A DNA stretch of 64,000 bases from Candidatus Aenigmatarchaeota archaeon (lineage in GTDB: Archaea; Aenigmatarchaeota; Aenigmatarchaeia; CG10238-14; SCSR01): positions 335,492-399,491 of the forward strand of contig JAUWZS010000001.1 of assembly GCA_030615205.1 (NCBI GenBank), given 5' to 3'. The translations under genes were made by a program, and so were the position numbers. Positions 37,134-46,990 of this stretch are shown here, piece after piece (within the stretch, counting starts at the first letter, position 1; each line of letters starts with the position of its first letter). The notes below the pieces were generated by a model. It was not told the DNA's origin, did no database searches, and was given only the letters and a program-made list of their open reading frames with translations.

Positions 37134-37409
37134 ATGAAAAGAAATACTAAAATTATCGTAATTGCGTTTATGTTGATTTTGTTCCTATTAGCTTGGGCAC
37201 CTTGGATGGATAAGCAAGCTATTCATGATCAAGTTTTTCAGGAAAAAGCACATAAGGATGGAACAATGTGGTGGGTAATACTACCAAATGGAACAAAAGA
37301 ATACACATTAATTTGTGATTACAATGTGATGTGGTTTCCGTTTGGAAGATATGTTGCAAGTTGTGAAGGCGGCTATTTTGTAACATTTTATGGTAAGATA
37401 TTACTATAA
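37134..37409 (+). CDS. Small membrane-anchored hypothetical protein
   Basis: N-terminal hydrophobic MKRNTKIIVIAFMLILFLLAWAPW. Confidence 0.55.
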   Translation: MKRNTKIIVIAFMLILFLLAWAPWMDKQAIHDQVFQEKAHKDGTMWWVILPNGTKEYTLICDYNVMWFPFGRYVASCEGGYFVTFYGKILL

Positions 37410-37589
37410 ATGAAAATACAGACTTTTTCAACAGAAACCACTTATTCAACAAAGCTGGTGAGACGGGCTCCATAAAAAAATAAACAGTCTGCGCAAAAAG
37501 TCTAAATAATCTAATAGTAGTTATATCCAATCAGCCCTCCTACCTCGGAAATGAGAAGTTTAATAAATATCTTATCTTAACTTAATACT

Positions 37590-38180
37590 ATGGCAGAAAT
37601 CAAAATCTTAATTGAAGGTTATGCAAAAGAAGAAGATGGCAGTGAATTTGCATCATCAACCACTACACTAATTCGAGAAAATGGATTAAATATAATTGTT
37701 GACCCAGGGATGAATAGAAAACTATTGTTTGAGTCTTTAAAAAAAGAAGGCTTATCCACGCCTGATATAAACTATGTAATTTTAACTCACTATCATTTAG
37801 ACCATTCTCTTTTGGCAGGAGTTTTTGAAAATGCTAAAATTCTTGACGATGGTGAAATTTATTCATGGGATGGAAAAATTGAAAGTCATGGGGGTAAAGT
37901 TCCTGGAACTGCTATTGAAATAATAAAAACTCTTGGACATGCTATGTTCCATTGTTCGGTTTTAGTTGAAACAGAGAAATTTGGAAAAGTAGTGATATCT
38001 GGTGATGTTTTTTGGTGGAGAAATGGAGAAGAACAAAAAACAGATAAGGAGAGCTTAATGAAACACGAAGATCCTTACGTTAAAAATAAAGAACAGCTTA
38101 TGGAGAGTAGAAGAAAAATTCTTGAAATTGCAGATTATATAGTTCCAGGTCATGGTAAAATGTTTAAAATTGAGAAGTAA
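37590..38180 (+). CDS. Metallo-beta-lactamase fold hydrolase
   Basis: VILTHYHLDHSLLAG, VVISGDVFWW, YIVPGHGKMF. Confidence 0.9.
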   Translation: MAEIKILIEGYAKEEDGSEFASSTTTLIRENGLNIIVDPGMNRKLLFESLKKEGLSTPDINYVILTHYHLDHSLLAGVFENAKILDDGEIYSWDGKIESHGGKVPGTAIEIIKTLGHAMFHCSVLVETEKFGKVVISGDVFWWRNGEEQKTDKESLMKHEDPYVKNKEQLMESRRKILEIADYIVPGHGKMFKIEK

Positions 38181-38287
38181 TTTTCGGCTCGCGTAGTTAT
38201 CCGTTTTTTAAAGGAAAGGAATAAATCTTTTGATGTTTATTTTAAAAAGTGATTTTGTTGAGAAAAAAAGTAAATAGAAAAAAATTA

Positions 38288-38668
38288 TCATTTTAAATAA
38301 CTTGAAAGATGGTCATCATTTAGAACTTCAGTTTTTAAGTTTTGGTAGTCTTCTTTCCCCCAAGTATCAAACCCTATATGTATCCATAGACATCCATCAG
38401 TATATCCATCTTTGTGATGCCTTATATGATAAATTAACAATTGCTTCTGGAGATGTTTAGCAACTTCTTCACCATATATTTTTTGTACAAATTTGTAATG
38501 TGGTTTCCAGAAGTGTTCAAATTCTCCAATTAATTCATCTATTTTAGTTCTCATTTTTACATGATCAATTCCTCGACTAGTTTCTACGGCATGTATTTTA
38601 TCAATTATTAATTGTAAGACTTTAGTCATGTAAGTAAAGGGAATTTCACCTTCGGATATTTTTTCCAT
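38288..38668 (-). CDS. Hypothetical protein
   Basis: 126-aa ORF. Confidence 0.5.
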   Translation of the reverse strand: MEKISEGEIPFTYMTKVLQLIIDKIHAVETSRGIDHVKMRTKIDELIGEFEHFWKPHYKFVQKIYGEEVAKHLQKQLLIYHIRHHKDGYTDGCLWIHIGFDTWGKEDYQNLKTEVLNDDHLSSYLK

Positions 38669-38760
38669 ATGAATTTAAAGGATAATTAAAGATTTATTCC
38701 TTTTGGATAAAAATTTCCGGTTCGCGAAAAATCTGCGTTACACAACTTCATCATATTTGT

Positions 38761-39903
38761 CTAGAGACGCTTTATAAGATTCTTGAACTCACGATTAATC
38801 TTCTTAACACCTTCTAGGTCTGCTTCTATGTCTTCTGTTAGAAACATTCGACCTCTGGTCTTATCACCTTTAAGAAACCTCTGTAATGTTTTCAATCCTG
38901 ATGTCAGTTCATCAGAGGTCTTACATTGGTTTATGGTGTTTATAACAGGGATCAATTGTCTCATATTCGGGATTGCCATATTGATATCTGATGAAAGCAA
39001 TGCTTCTTTGTTTGTGCAATTGACCGATATTCCAAGCCCAGCATAATCTAAAGGATCAGCGTCAACTATACCATCACCAACATAGACCAAATCTACTCTT
39101 TCAACCCCTTCCTTATTTTGAATTTCTTCCAAAACTTGTCTTTTTCTATGAGCTCCCATGATTCCATCTTCTTTGTACAAAAGATGCCCTATTGCCGCCG
39201 CAAGCGCTGGAGATTCTTTTTCAACAACTTCAAGAAGATTGAATTGTTTTTTGCCGAGTTTTGTAAGGGTTATTTCGTCTGAATCTGATTTTAGATATTC
39301 TATTCTCATTTCCTCACAAACATTAAGATAAGCATCTAGAAACTCAGTCAATAGTCTGCGCTCAGGCTCTATATCCCCAAATCCAGTGAACGGGAATCTT
39401 CTATTAACCTCTTGAGATAAAGGTTTCGTTCCTGCTTTGCGCATCCCATCAAAATAAGCCTTATCCTCATCTGATAGTCCCTTTCCCATTGTGTAAACAT
39501 TTGAGGATGGTACATCTCTCCTGTAAGCTTCTATCAAAGGAACAAAAGGGGCCGAGCTTGTTATGAAATACAGTGGTATGTTATTTGCCTTCAGATAATT
39601 AATGACATTTGCTGCACCAGGCGTCTCTATAGCATATTTTTTTGCAGCTCTTAGAAGCTCCTCGTTGGTCAGTCCTGCTAAAACCGCAATCAAAGCTGAT
39701 ATAACAGGAGTTGTCCCAGTAGAGTGCCCAGCGAATGGCCTTTCATGTATCCATCTTAAATCGTCATACTCATCAAATAACTTAACGCGTTCGATGTATT
39801 TGGATCTCAGACCTTTTGGTATTAGTTTTTCTAAAATTAGCCATGCAAAATCTATATTTTTGACAGGACCCTCAACATCAGTTGCATAAACAAGTTTTCC
39901 CAT
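38761..39903 (-). CDS. HAD-like archaeal protein (COG4030-like)
   Basis: VYATDVEGPVKN, LYFITSSAPFVP, YVGDGIVDADPL. Confidence 0.7.
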   Translation of the reverse strand: MGKLVYATDVEGPVKNIDFAWLILEKLIPKGLRSKYIERVKLFDEYDDLRWIHERPFAGHSTGTTPVISALIAVLAGLTNEELLRAAKKYAIETPGAANVINYLKANNIPLYFITSSAPFVPLIEAYRRDVPSSNVYTMGKGLSDEDKAYFDGMRKAGTKPLSQEVNRRFPFTGFGDIEPERRLLTEFLDAYLNVCEEMRIEYLKSDSDEITLTKLGKKQFNLLEVVEKESPALAAAIGHLLYKEDGIMGAHRKRQVLEEIQNKEGVERVDLVYVGDGIVDADPLDYAGLGISVNCTNKEALLSSDINMAIPNMRQLIPVINTINQCKTSDELTSGLKTLQRFLKGDKTRGRMFLTEDIEADLEGVKKINREFKNLIKRL

Positions 39904-39995
39904 TGCATACCTCCTGTTGAATTATTGTTTGATATATAGCTGAGAAAAAATAAGAATGCCTATGCGTTAGATTTAAAAAGATTCTATATCTCTCT

Positions 39996-40388
39996 CTAGA
40001 CTTTATACTTCTCCTTCAATCTTATCTCAAGAAACCGCTCTATTTTTCTTGCCAGCATATCATCTGGCGCCATAGTCTGGCCTTCAACCCTTTTTATAAC
40101 AGATTCTCTTTCGTTTATTGCTTGTGCGAATTCCGCGCGGGTCAGAGTTCTTGCTTCACGAGCCTTTTTCACGCGGGTGCCATAATCTACAGCGAGCTCT
40201 GTATTATTCTCTGCAAGTTTTGTGAGCTGAAGCTTTTTGGTCATTGGTTTGTATAATTTTGTTTCAACAGCTCGTCCGAATTTTACACAACTGTCGCATA
40301 CTTCTACAATCGTTCCTTCAAGCTCAACTCTATTCAGCGCGTCCACGTTCTTTCCGCATAGCGTACATTCGGACAATTCAAACACCAA
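39996..40388 (-). CDS. Multiprotein bridging factor 1 (MBF1)-like: zinc ribbon plus XRE HTH
   Basis: CTLCGKNV..VCDSCVKFG; YGTRVKKAREARTLTRAEFAQAINERESVIKRVEG. Confidence 0.85.
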   Translation of the reverse strand: MVFELSECTLCGKNVDALNRVELEGTIVEVCDSCVKFGRAVETKLYKPMTKKLQLTKLAENNTELAVDYGTRVKKAREARTLTRAEFAQAINERESVIKRVEGQTMAPDDMLARKIERFLEIRLKEKYKV

Positions 40389-40632
40389 GGGCAGATAAAA
40401 TAACCAGACAGCTGATTGAACACTGATTAAAAAGTCATTTTCAGAGCATTTAAATACTTCGGCATAAAAAATAGTTAAAGTGATTTTGTGAAAGGCGATG
40501 CACGGATCTTTGCATAAACTTCTTTTTCTCAGTTCTGAGTATTCCGGTTCTGATTATCTTGGCTTTAATAATTCTAAACCCAAATTTTTATTTAATGTTG
40601 GTAAAGTGAAGCGTGATTTAAAGAGTGATTAG

Positions 40633-43542
40633 ATGAATGAGAAACCAAAAGACAAAGAAGACGAAATATCCGAGTTTTGGAACAAGAGCAAGATATACGA
40701 AAAAGCAAAACTCAACCGAAAAAAGGCGAAAAAGTTCTATTTTCTGGACGGCCCGCCGTATGCAACTGGTACTGTGCATGTAGGGATTGCGATGAACAAA
40801 GTATTGAAAGACTTTTGGCTACGGTTTTTCCGGATGTCTGGATTTAATGTCTGGGACCAGCCAGGATTTGACACGCATGGTGTGCCGATTGAGCATAAAG
40901 TCGAAAAGCTGCTGGGGTTCAAAGCAAAAGGCGATATAGAAAAATTCGGGGTTGAGAATTTTATTAAAAAATGTGAGGAATTTGCAACAAAGTTCATAGA
41001 TGTTATGGCTGATCAATTTAAAAATCTAGGAGTTTGGATGGACTGGGACAATCCGTATACGACGCTAACGAACGAGTACATAGAAGGTGCTTGGTATACT
41101 TTCAAAAAGGCATTTGAGAAAGGCTTCCTTTATCGTGATGTTTATGCTGTGCATGTTTGCCCACGCTGTGAGACAGCTGTTGCGTATAACGAGATTGAGT
41201 ATAAAGAGATTGATGACAATTCGATTTATGTAAAGTTTAAAGTTCGCGGCAAAAAGAAGGAATATCTTATAATTTGGACGACTACGCCTTGGACACTTCC
41301 ATCGAATACAGGTATGATGGCAAATCCGAAAGCTGAATATGTGCGTGTGGATGTTGACGGCGAAATTTTGATTGTTGGCAAGTCATTGCTTGAAGCCCTG
41401 ATGAAAAAGTTCGGAGCAGAGAACTATAAAGTTCTTGAAACTTTCAAAGGCAAGCGGCTCGAAGGTCTGAAATATGAACATCCGCTCGCAGACATATTTG
41501 AATTTCAACGCGGGCTGAAAAATGCGCATCGGGTTGTACTCTCCGATCAGTTTGTAAGTTTGGATGAAGGTACTGGGCTTGTGCATACAGCACCAGGCCA
41601 TGGGCAAGAAGACTATAAAGTTGGAAAAGAAACCGGCTTGCCTGTTATAAATCCGCTAAGAATGGATGGCACGTTCAACGAGCGTTCTGGCAAATATGCT
41701 GGTGTGTTCGCAAAAGATGCTGACAAGATGGTAACAGACGAGCTTAAACATCGCGGTCTTATTTTGGCCGAGGAGCGCATAAGACACGATTATCCGATGT
41801 GTTGGCGTTGTGAATCGCCGTTGCTGATGATGGCTGTGCCGCAGTGGTTCTTTAAAGTAACAAAAATACGTGATGATTTGCTGAAGGAGAATGAAAAGAT
41901 AAACTGGACGCCTGAGTGGGCTAGTCAGCGATTCAAAAACTGGCTTGAAAGCTTGGGCGACTGGCCGATTTCTAGGCAACGTTATTGGGGCATACCACTT
42001 CCGATTTGGATTTGCGAGAATGAAAAATGCGGAAAGATAAAGGTTATTGGCTCGCGAAAAGAACTTCCTAAAATTCCAAAAGATTTTCACAAACCATACA
42101 TAGATCAAATTGTTTTGCGCTGCAAATGCGGCGGGGTTATGAAACGCGTGCCGGATGTTCTTGATGTTTGGTTTGACTCAGGTGTTGCTGCGTGGGCTTC
42201 GCTTGGTTATCCGAGCAACAAAAAACTCTTCAAAAAATTATGGCCAGTAGATTTTGTGCTTGAGGGGGCGGACCAGATGCGCGGATGGTGGAATTCGATG
42301 ATGATAACAAATATTATGACGTTCGGGCGTAAGCCTTTTGATAATGTTCTCTTTCACGGATTTGTTCTGGATGCGCATGGTGCAAAGATGAGCAAGAGCA
42401 GAGGCAACATTGTAACAACAGAAGAAGCGATTGAAAAATACGGACGTGATGTGCTTAGATTTTATTATCTCGCTCGGCCGGTTTGGGACGATATGTATTT
42501 CAAGCTTGACGATTTAGATGAACTTGCAAAATCTTTTATAGTCGTGCGAAATACGTTCAATTTTGTAAAAACATATGTTCCAAAAATACCAAAAACAAAA
42601 CCGAAAAATTTGAAGAAAGAAGACAAATGGTTTTTGTCAAGACTTAACACCATAGTCTCAAACTCAACAGACTACTGCAGGGATTTCATATCACACAAAG
42701 CAGCAAATGAGATTCTTGATTTTGTGTTGAATGACTTCTCGCGATGGTACATAAAGTTAGTGCGCGATCGTGTTTGGCCTGAATATAAAAAGAAAGACAG
42801 AGAAGCTGCTTTTTACACACTGTTCACAACAACTGAAACGCTTGCCCGGCTGCTTGCACCATTCTGTCCATATCTTGCCGAGAGCATATACCAAGAAATA
42901 ATAAAACCTTTGAAAGCATCGAAGAAGACAAAAGAATCTGTTCATATAGAAGACTGGCCGAAAGCAGACAAGGCAATGATAAATGAAAAACTGGAAAAAG
43001 AAATGGAAATAGTGAAGCAGCTTGTTGAACTTTCGTATGCCGCGCGCCACAAAGCTGGTATAAAATTGAGATGGCCTGTGGGGTCTGTGGTAATAGTTGC
43101 GAAAGGTGCGAAAAATAAAGAGCTCTCGTCTGCAGTAAAAGATTTGAAGGATGTTCTGCTGAGAATGTGCAATACTAAAAATATAAAAACAGCTTCTAAG
43201 CCACCGGAAAATAAAGAAGATTTTGTGGGAACAGAATCAGCAGTGGCAGATGTTTTTGTTGAAAAGAAAATGGACGAGCGACTGATAAATGAAGCGCTCT
43301 TCCGCGAGCTTGTAAGAGAAATACAAAGTATGAGGAAGAAAAATAAGTTCCAAGTGACTGATAGAATAATTCTGACGCTTTCATCTGACGATAACACGAG
43401 CAAATTTTTAGGCCGCAAGAAAAAAGAATTGATGAAAGAAGTTGGCGCAGCGAAAGTTGTGATTGGCAAACTGGCCGGCCACTGCAAAGGAAAACTGAAA
43501 TTCAAAAACACAGAGATAGAAATCGCATTCGAAAAGAAATAA
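40633..43542 (+). CDS. ileS: Isoleucyl-tRNA synthetase
   Basis: FLDGPPYATGTVHVGIAMNKVLKD, DTHGVPIEHKVEKLLG, AKMSKSRGN. Confidence 0.96.
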   Translation: MNEKPKDKEDEISEFWNKSKIYEKAKLNRKKAKKFYFLDGPPYATGTVHVGIAMNKVLKDFWLRFFRMSGFNVWDQPGFDTHGVPIEHKVEKLLGFKAKGDIEKFGVENFIKKCEEFATKFIDVMADQFKNLGVWMDWDNPYTTLTNEYIEGAWYTFKKAFEKGFLYRDVYAVHVCPRCETAVAYNEIEYKEIDDNSIYVKFKVRGKKKEYLIIWTTTPWTLPSNTGMMANPKAEYVRVDVDGEILIVGKSLLEALMKKFGAENYKVLETFKGKRLEGLKYEHPLADIFEFQRGLKNAHRVVLSDQFVSLDEGTGLVHTAPGHGQEDYKVGKETGLPVINPLRMDGTFNERSGKYAGVFAKDADKMVTDELKHRGLILAEERIRHDYPMCWRCESPLLMMAVPQWFFKVTKIRDDLLKENEKINWTPEWASQRFKNWLESLGDWPISRQRYWGIPLPIWICENEKCGKIKVIGSRKELPKIPKDFHKPYIDQIVLRCKCGGVMKRVPDVLDVWFDSGVAAWASLGYPSNKKLFKKLWPVDFVLEGADQMRGWWNSMMITNIMTFGRKPFDNVLFHGFVLDAHGAKMSKSRGNIVTTEEAIEKYGRDVLRFYYLARPVWDDMYFKLDDLDELAKSFIVVRNTFNFVKTYVPKIPKTKPKNLKKEDKWFLSRLNTIVSNSTDYCRDFISHKAANEILDFVLNDFSRWYIKLVRDRVWPEYKKKDREAAFYTLFTTTETLARLLAPFCPYLAESIYQEIIKPLKASKKTKESVHIEDWPKADKAMINEKLEKEMEIVKQLVELSYAARHKAGIKLRWPVGSVVIVAKGAKNKELSSAVKDLKDVLLRMCNTKNIKTASKPPENKEDFVGTESAVADVFVEKKMDERLINEALFRELVREIQSMRKKNKFQVTDRIILTLSSDDNTSKFLGRKKKELMKEVGAAKVVIGKLAGHCKGKLKFKNTEIEIAFEKK

Positions 43543-43583
43543 CGAAAATTAAAATAAATTAATATCTTTTCCTTATTCTAATT

Positions 43584-43940
43584 ATGGGTGTGTGGATAAG
43601 TTCTGCAAAGTACGGTTCGATAACAATAAGTGGTAAAAAATACAAGCATGATGTAATTGTGACATGGGAAGGAAAAGTCAGAGCAGCACAAACTGAAGGC
43701 TGGCATCTGTTTGACCAAAAAGAATTAGTTCAGCTTCTTCTTGAACGTCCGGAAATAATCGTGATGGGTCTTGGTCTTGGCAAAAGCACATTAATGAAAA
43801 TCTCGCCTGAAATTGTTAAATTTGCGGATGAAAAGAAATTGAAAATTGTGGAAAAGCCGACACCATTGGCAATAAAGGAATTCAATGAACTTGTCCGCGA
43901 AGGAAAGAAAGTTGTTGCGTATATGCATGTAACGTGCTAG
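43584..43940 (+). CDS. Mth938-like (DUF498) domain protein
   Basis: YGSITISGKKYKHDVIVTWEGKV..PEIIVMGLGLGKSTLMKISPEIVKFA. Confidence 0.82.
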   Translation: MGVWISSAKYGSITISGKKYKHDVIVTWEGKVRAAQTEGWHLFDQKELVQLLLERPEIIVMGLGLGKSTLMKISPEIVKFADEKKLKIVEKPTPLAIKEFNELVREGKKVVAYMHVTC

Positions 43941-43997
43941 TAATTCATCACAATATGGCGAGGAAGTTTTTTATATTGTCCTATCATAACTAATGAT

Positions 43998-44555
43998 ATG
44001 AAGATCACAAAGACACAAATGAATCAGATTAAAAAATTCGCTTACAATTATTACAAAAGATTAGATCAAACACATGGAGTTGAGCATCTAGAGAGAACAG
44101 TAAAATTAGCAATTTACTTGGCTAAAAAGGAAAAAGCAAATATACAAATTGTCAAGTTGGGCGCGATGCTCCATCAGTTTCATAAGAGAGGACCTATAAA
44201 AAGATTTCTTGAAAAAATTAAAGTTGATAAAAATCTGATTAATCAGATTATCCATTGTGTTGATTGCTCAAGTATGAAAAATATTCATAAAGCGAAGAGC
44301 ATTGAAGCAAAAGTAGTATATGATGCAGATAAATTACAAGTTGTTGGGCCATTCGGAATTATGAGAGAAATAAGTTGCGATATGGTACCAAGAAATATGA
44401 AATTCAGAGAAGCATTAAAACATACAAGAACGATTGAACAAAAATGTTTTGCAACACTTCAAACCAAGACTGCTAAGAAATTGGCAAAGCAACCACATGA
44501 TTACGTTGTCAAATTCTGGAAAATATTAGATAAATGGGATAAGATTACATTTTAA
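43998..44555 (+). CDS. HD-domain phosphohydrolase
   Basis: THGVEHLERTVKLA, LGAMLHQFHKRG, KVVYDADKLQVVGPFG. Confidence 0.82.
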   Translation: MKITKTQMNQIKKFAYNYYKRLDQTHGVEHLERTVKLAIYLAKKEKANIQIVKLGAMLHQFHKRGPIKRFLEKIKVDKNLINQIIHCVDCSSMKNIHKAKSIEAKVVYDADKLQVVGPFGIMREISCDMVPRNMKFREALKHTRTIEQKCFATLQTKTAKKLAKQPHDYVVKFWKILDKWDKITF

Positions 44556-44649
44556 TCGAGCCTCCCGGCGCACTTTGCTAAGAGAAGAGAAATTTAACCA
44601 CTAAAAGTTGTTCCAATCGTTTTTGTCAGAATTTTAACTGAATTTAACT

Positions 44650-45063
44650 ATGAAGATTAAGAAACATGCATTGATCTATGTATGCCTGGCTGCATCGATT
44701 GCCGGTCTGGTACTAATTTACATAGCAGCGATAAGCATACAAGCAGCACCTATGCCTATAGCTGAAATAAATTTTGATATGGTAGGCCGGTCTGTAAAAA
44801 CTGCCGGCTTTATAAGCTACCGTTCGAACCATCCGAGTGGCCACATATTCCTCACAATAACAGACGGCGATGATTCGATAATACAAGTGCCGTTGTTCGC
44901 TGGTTTTGTGAGTTCATTCGAGCGCGATAACAGACAGCATGCTACAACAGACGAATTGAGGCGCGGGGCTTTGATTGAAGTAGAAGGACTTGTCGGCGAG
45001 TATCGTGGTCAGCTGCAAATCGTGCCAAGAAAACCAGACGATTTGAAAATTTTATACGACTGA
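44650..45063 (+). CDS. Membrane-anchored OB-fold nucleic-acid-binding-like protein
   Basis: VGRSVKTAGFISYRSNHPSGHIFLTITDGDDSIIQVPLF..LIEVEGLVGEYRGQLQIVP. Confidence 0.65.
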   Translation: MKIKKHALIYVCLAASIAGLVLIYIAAISIQAAPMPIAEINFDMVGRSVKTAGFISYRSNHPSGHIFLTITDGDDSIIQVPLFAGFVSSFERDNRQHATTDELRRGALIEVEGLVGEYRGQLQIVPRKPDDLKILYD

Positions 45064-45076
45064 TATTGCTTTTGCA

Positions 45077-46333
45077 GTGGTTGGTTTTATGTTGCTAGAA
45101 ACTTTTTTGTTTATTTTTCTTGGAGTTGCAATCGGCATATTTGCTGGGCTTTGTCCCGGCATTCATATAAACACAACTATACCTCTTTTGTTGTCGCTTT
45201 CGATTTTTATACAAGATCCGATAAGCATAGCAGTCCTTATAATTTCGGTGTCAGTAACAGAAATGTTCATAGATCAAGTTCCTGCAATTTTTATCGGTAT
45301 GCCTGATGCAGATACAGCTCTATGCGTTTTGCCAGGCCATCGTTTGCTTTTTGAAGGCCGTGGATATGAAGCGATTAAGTTGACAGTAGTCGGTGGTTTG
45401 GGTGCGTTATTGCTGAGTTTGGTTTTTATAGCAGTAGCAGCGGATGCCTTCAATTTTCTTTACGAGCTGTCAAGACCGTACATACATTTTGTCATTATCG
45501 GCGTTGTCGTGTTTATGATATTATCAGAAAAGGTGCCGAGAAAGATTGCATACGCAGCTTTGATAATTTCTTTGTCGGGCCTGCTTGGTATACTTACACT
45601 TAATTCCTCGATCGTGCGTCAGCAGAATGTTTTATTTCCAGTGCTTACAGGTTTGTTTGGACTAAGCAGCATGATAATAAGTTTCTCTGAAAGTTCTGTT
45701 ATCCCAGAACAGGGCACGAACAACAAATTGAAAATTTCTAAAAAAGATATGATGAAAGCAATCGCACTTGCTTCTTTCGCTGGTATAATGGTTGGGTTCT
45801 TGCCGGCTGTAGGCATATCCGAAGCTGCAGTAATGACTCAATATTTGGGCGGTTCAGGTTCAACATCTCGCGGGTTTTTAATGACAACTGCGGGAATAAA
45901 TGTTGCAAACGATGCTTTTTCTCTCATAAGCCTTTATCTTGTTGGTAATCCACGCTCTGGCGCAAGTGTGGCTATACAGCAGGTTGTTGGCGAGCCTACG
46001 TTCTTCGAAACAGTGTTTTTAATCGGCATAATACTTTTCACATCGGGAATCGCAGCAGTGCTTACGCTCTTTCTTGGAAAGAAAATTCCAAAGTTTCTCG
46101 CGAGAGTTAATTACAGATTGCTGACATCGGTTGTTATGTGTTTTATTGTCAGCCTTGTTTTCATTATAACTGGATTTTACGGGCTGCTTATACTTTTTGC
46201 TTCCACATCAGTTGGCCTGCTGTGCGCATTCTTAGAAATTCGCCGGTCGCATTGTATGGGCATCTTGTTGATACAGACAATTCTTTTCTTTACAGGACTA
46301 AACCCTTTAGTTATTTCAATTCTAAATATTTAG
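45077..46333 (+). CDS. TctA/DUF112 family membrane protein
   Basis: LLETFLFIFLGVAIGIFAGLCPGIHINTTIPLLLSLS; multi-TM. Confidence 0.8.
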   Translation: MVGFMLLETFLFIFLGVAIGIFAGLCPGIHINTTIPLLLSLSIFIQDPISIAVLIISVSVTEMFIDQVPAIFIGMPDADTALCVLPGHRLLFEGRGYEAIKLTVVGGLGALLLSLVFIAVAADAFNFLYELSRPYIHFVIIGVVVFMILSEKVPRKIAYAALIISLSGLLGILTLNSSIVRQQNVLFPVLTGLFGLSSMIISFSESSVIPEQGTNNKLKISKKDMMKAIALASFAGIMVGFLPAVGISEAAVMTQYLGGSGSTSRGFLMTTAGINVANDAFSLISLYLVGNPRSGASVAIQQVVGEPTFFETVFLIGIILFTSGIAAVLTLFLGKKIPKFLARVNYRLLTSVVMCFIVSLVFIITGFYGLLILFASTSVGLLCAFLEIRRSHCMGILLIQTILFFTGLNPLVISILNI

Positions 46334-46345
46334 TAAAGCCGGTGA

Positions 46346-46948
46346 GTGAGAATGAAAATAAGTTTGGCAGATTTGAAAATAGTGGTAATTTTTGCCCTGT
46401 TCGTATATTCGATAGTGATACTTTCGTTCTATTTCAATTATTATCTTTTTGGGATGATCATTCTCAGCATACTGATGCTCATGTTCTTAGTACCGTATTT
46501 TTATGGTGCGCCGTGGTTCCCAAGCGAACGAGCAGTTGTGAAAAAGATGGTTGATATGGCAAAGATAAGAAGCAGCGATGCTGTGTATGACCTGGGCTCT
46601 GGTGATGCTAGGATTCTTATTGAAGCAGCGAGACGAAATAAAAAAATCGCGAAACTCATTGGTGTTGAGATAAACCCTTTTGCGATTATGATTTCAAAAA
46701 TATTTCTCAAGATTTCTGGCTTTGAGAGTAGGATAGAAATAAGGAGGCAGAACCTTTTTAAAACGGATTTGAAAGATGCAGATGTGATATTCGTGTTCTT
46801 GTTGCAAAAAACAAACAACAGACTAGAGAAAAAATTAAGGAAGGGGCTGAAGAAAGGCACGCGCGTGGTATCGCACTTGTGGAAATTCGAGAATATGAAA
46901 CTCGTCAGGGCAGATGAACGGCTGAAAGTCTATTTGTATAGGGCTTAA
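46346..46948 (+). CDS. Membrane-anchored class I SAM-dependent methyltransferase
   Basis: N-terminal TMs; AVYDLGSGDARILIEAARRNKKIAKLIGVEINPFAI. Confidence 0.82.
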   Translation: MRMKISLADLKIVVIFALFVYSIVILSFYFNYYLFGMIILSILMLMFLVPYFYGAPWFPSERAVVKKMVDMAKIRSSDAVYDLGSGDARILIEAARRNKKIAKLIGVEINPFAIMISKIFLKISGFESRIEIRRQNLFKTDLKDADVIFVFLLQKTNNRLEKKLRKGLKKGTRVVSHLWKFENMKLVRADERLKVYLYRA

Positions 46949-46990
46949 TTTATTTTTAATTCTAAATATTTAGTAGTGAATGTGTCAATT

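Noticed and set aside
40819-43511. Many antisense ORFs opposite ileS, alaS, leuS, infB and others in the ORF track
   Set aside because: Shadow ORFs on the opposite strand of strongly supported aaRS/IF2 genes; low-complexity Ser/Phe/Leu-rich translations.
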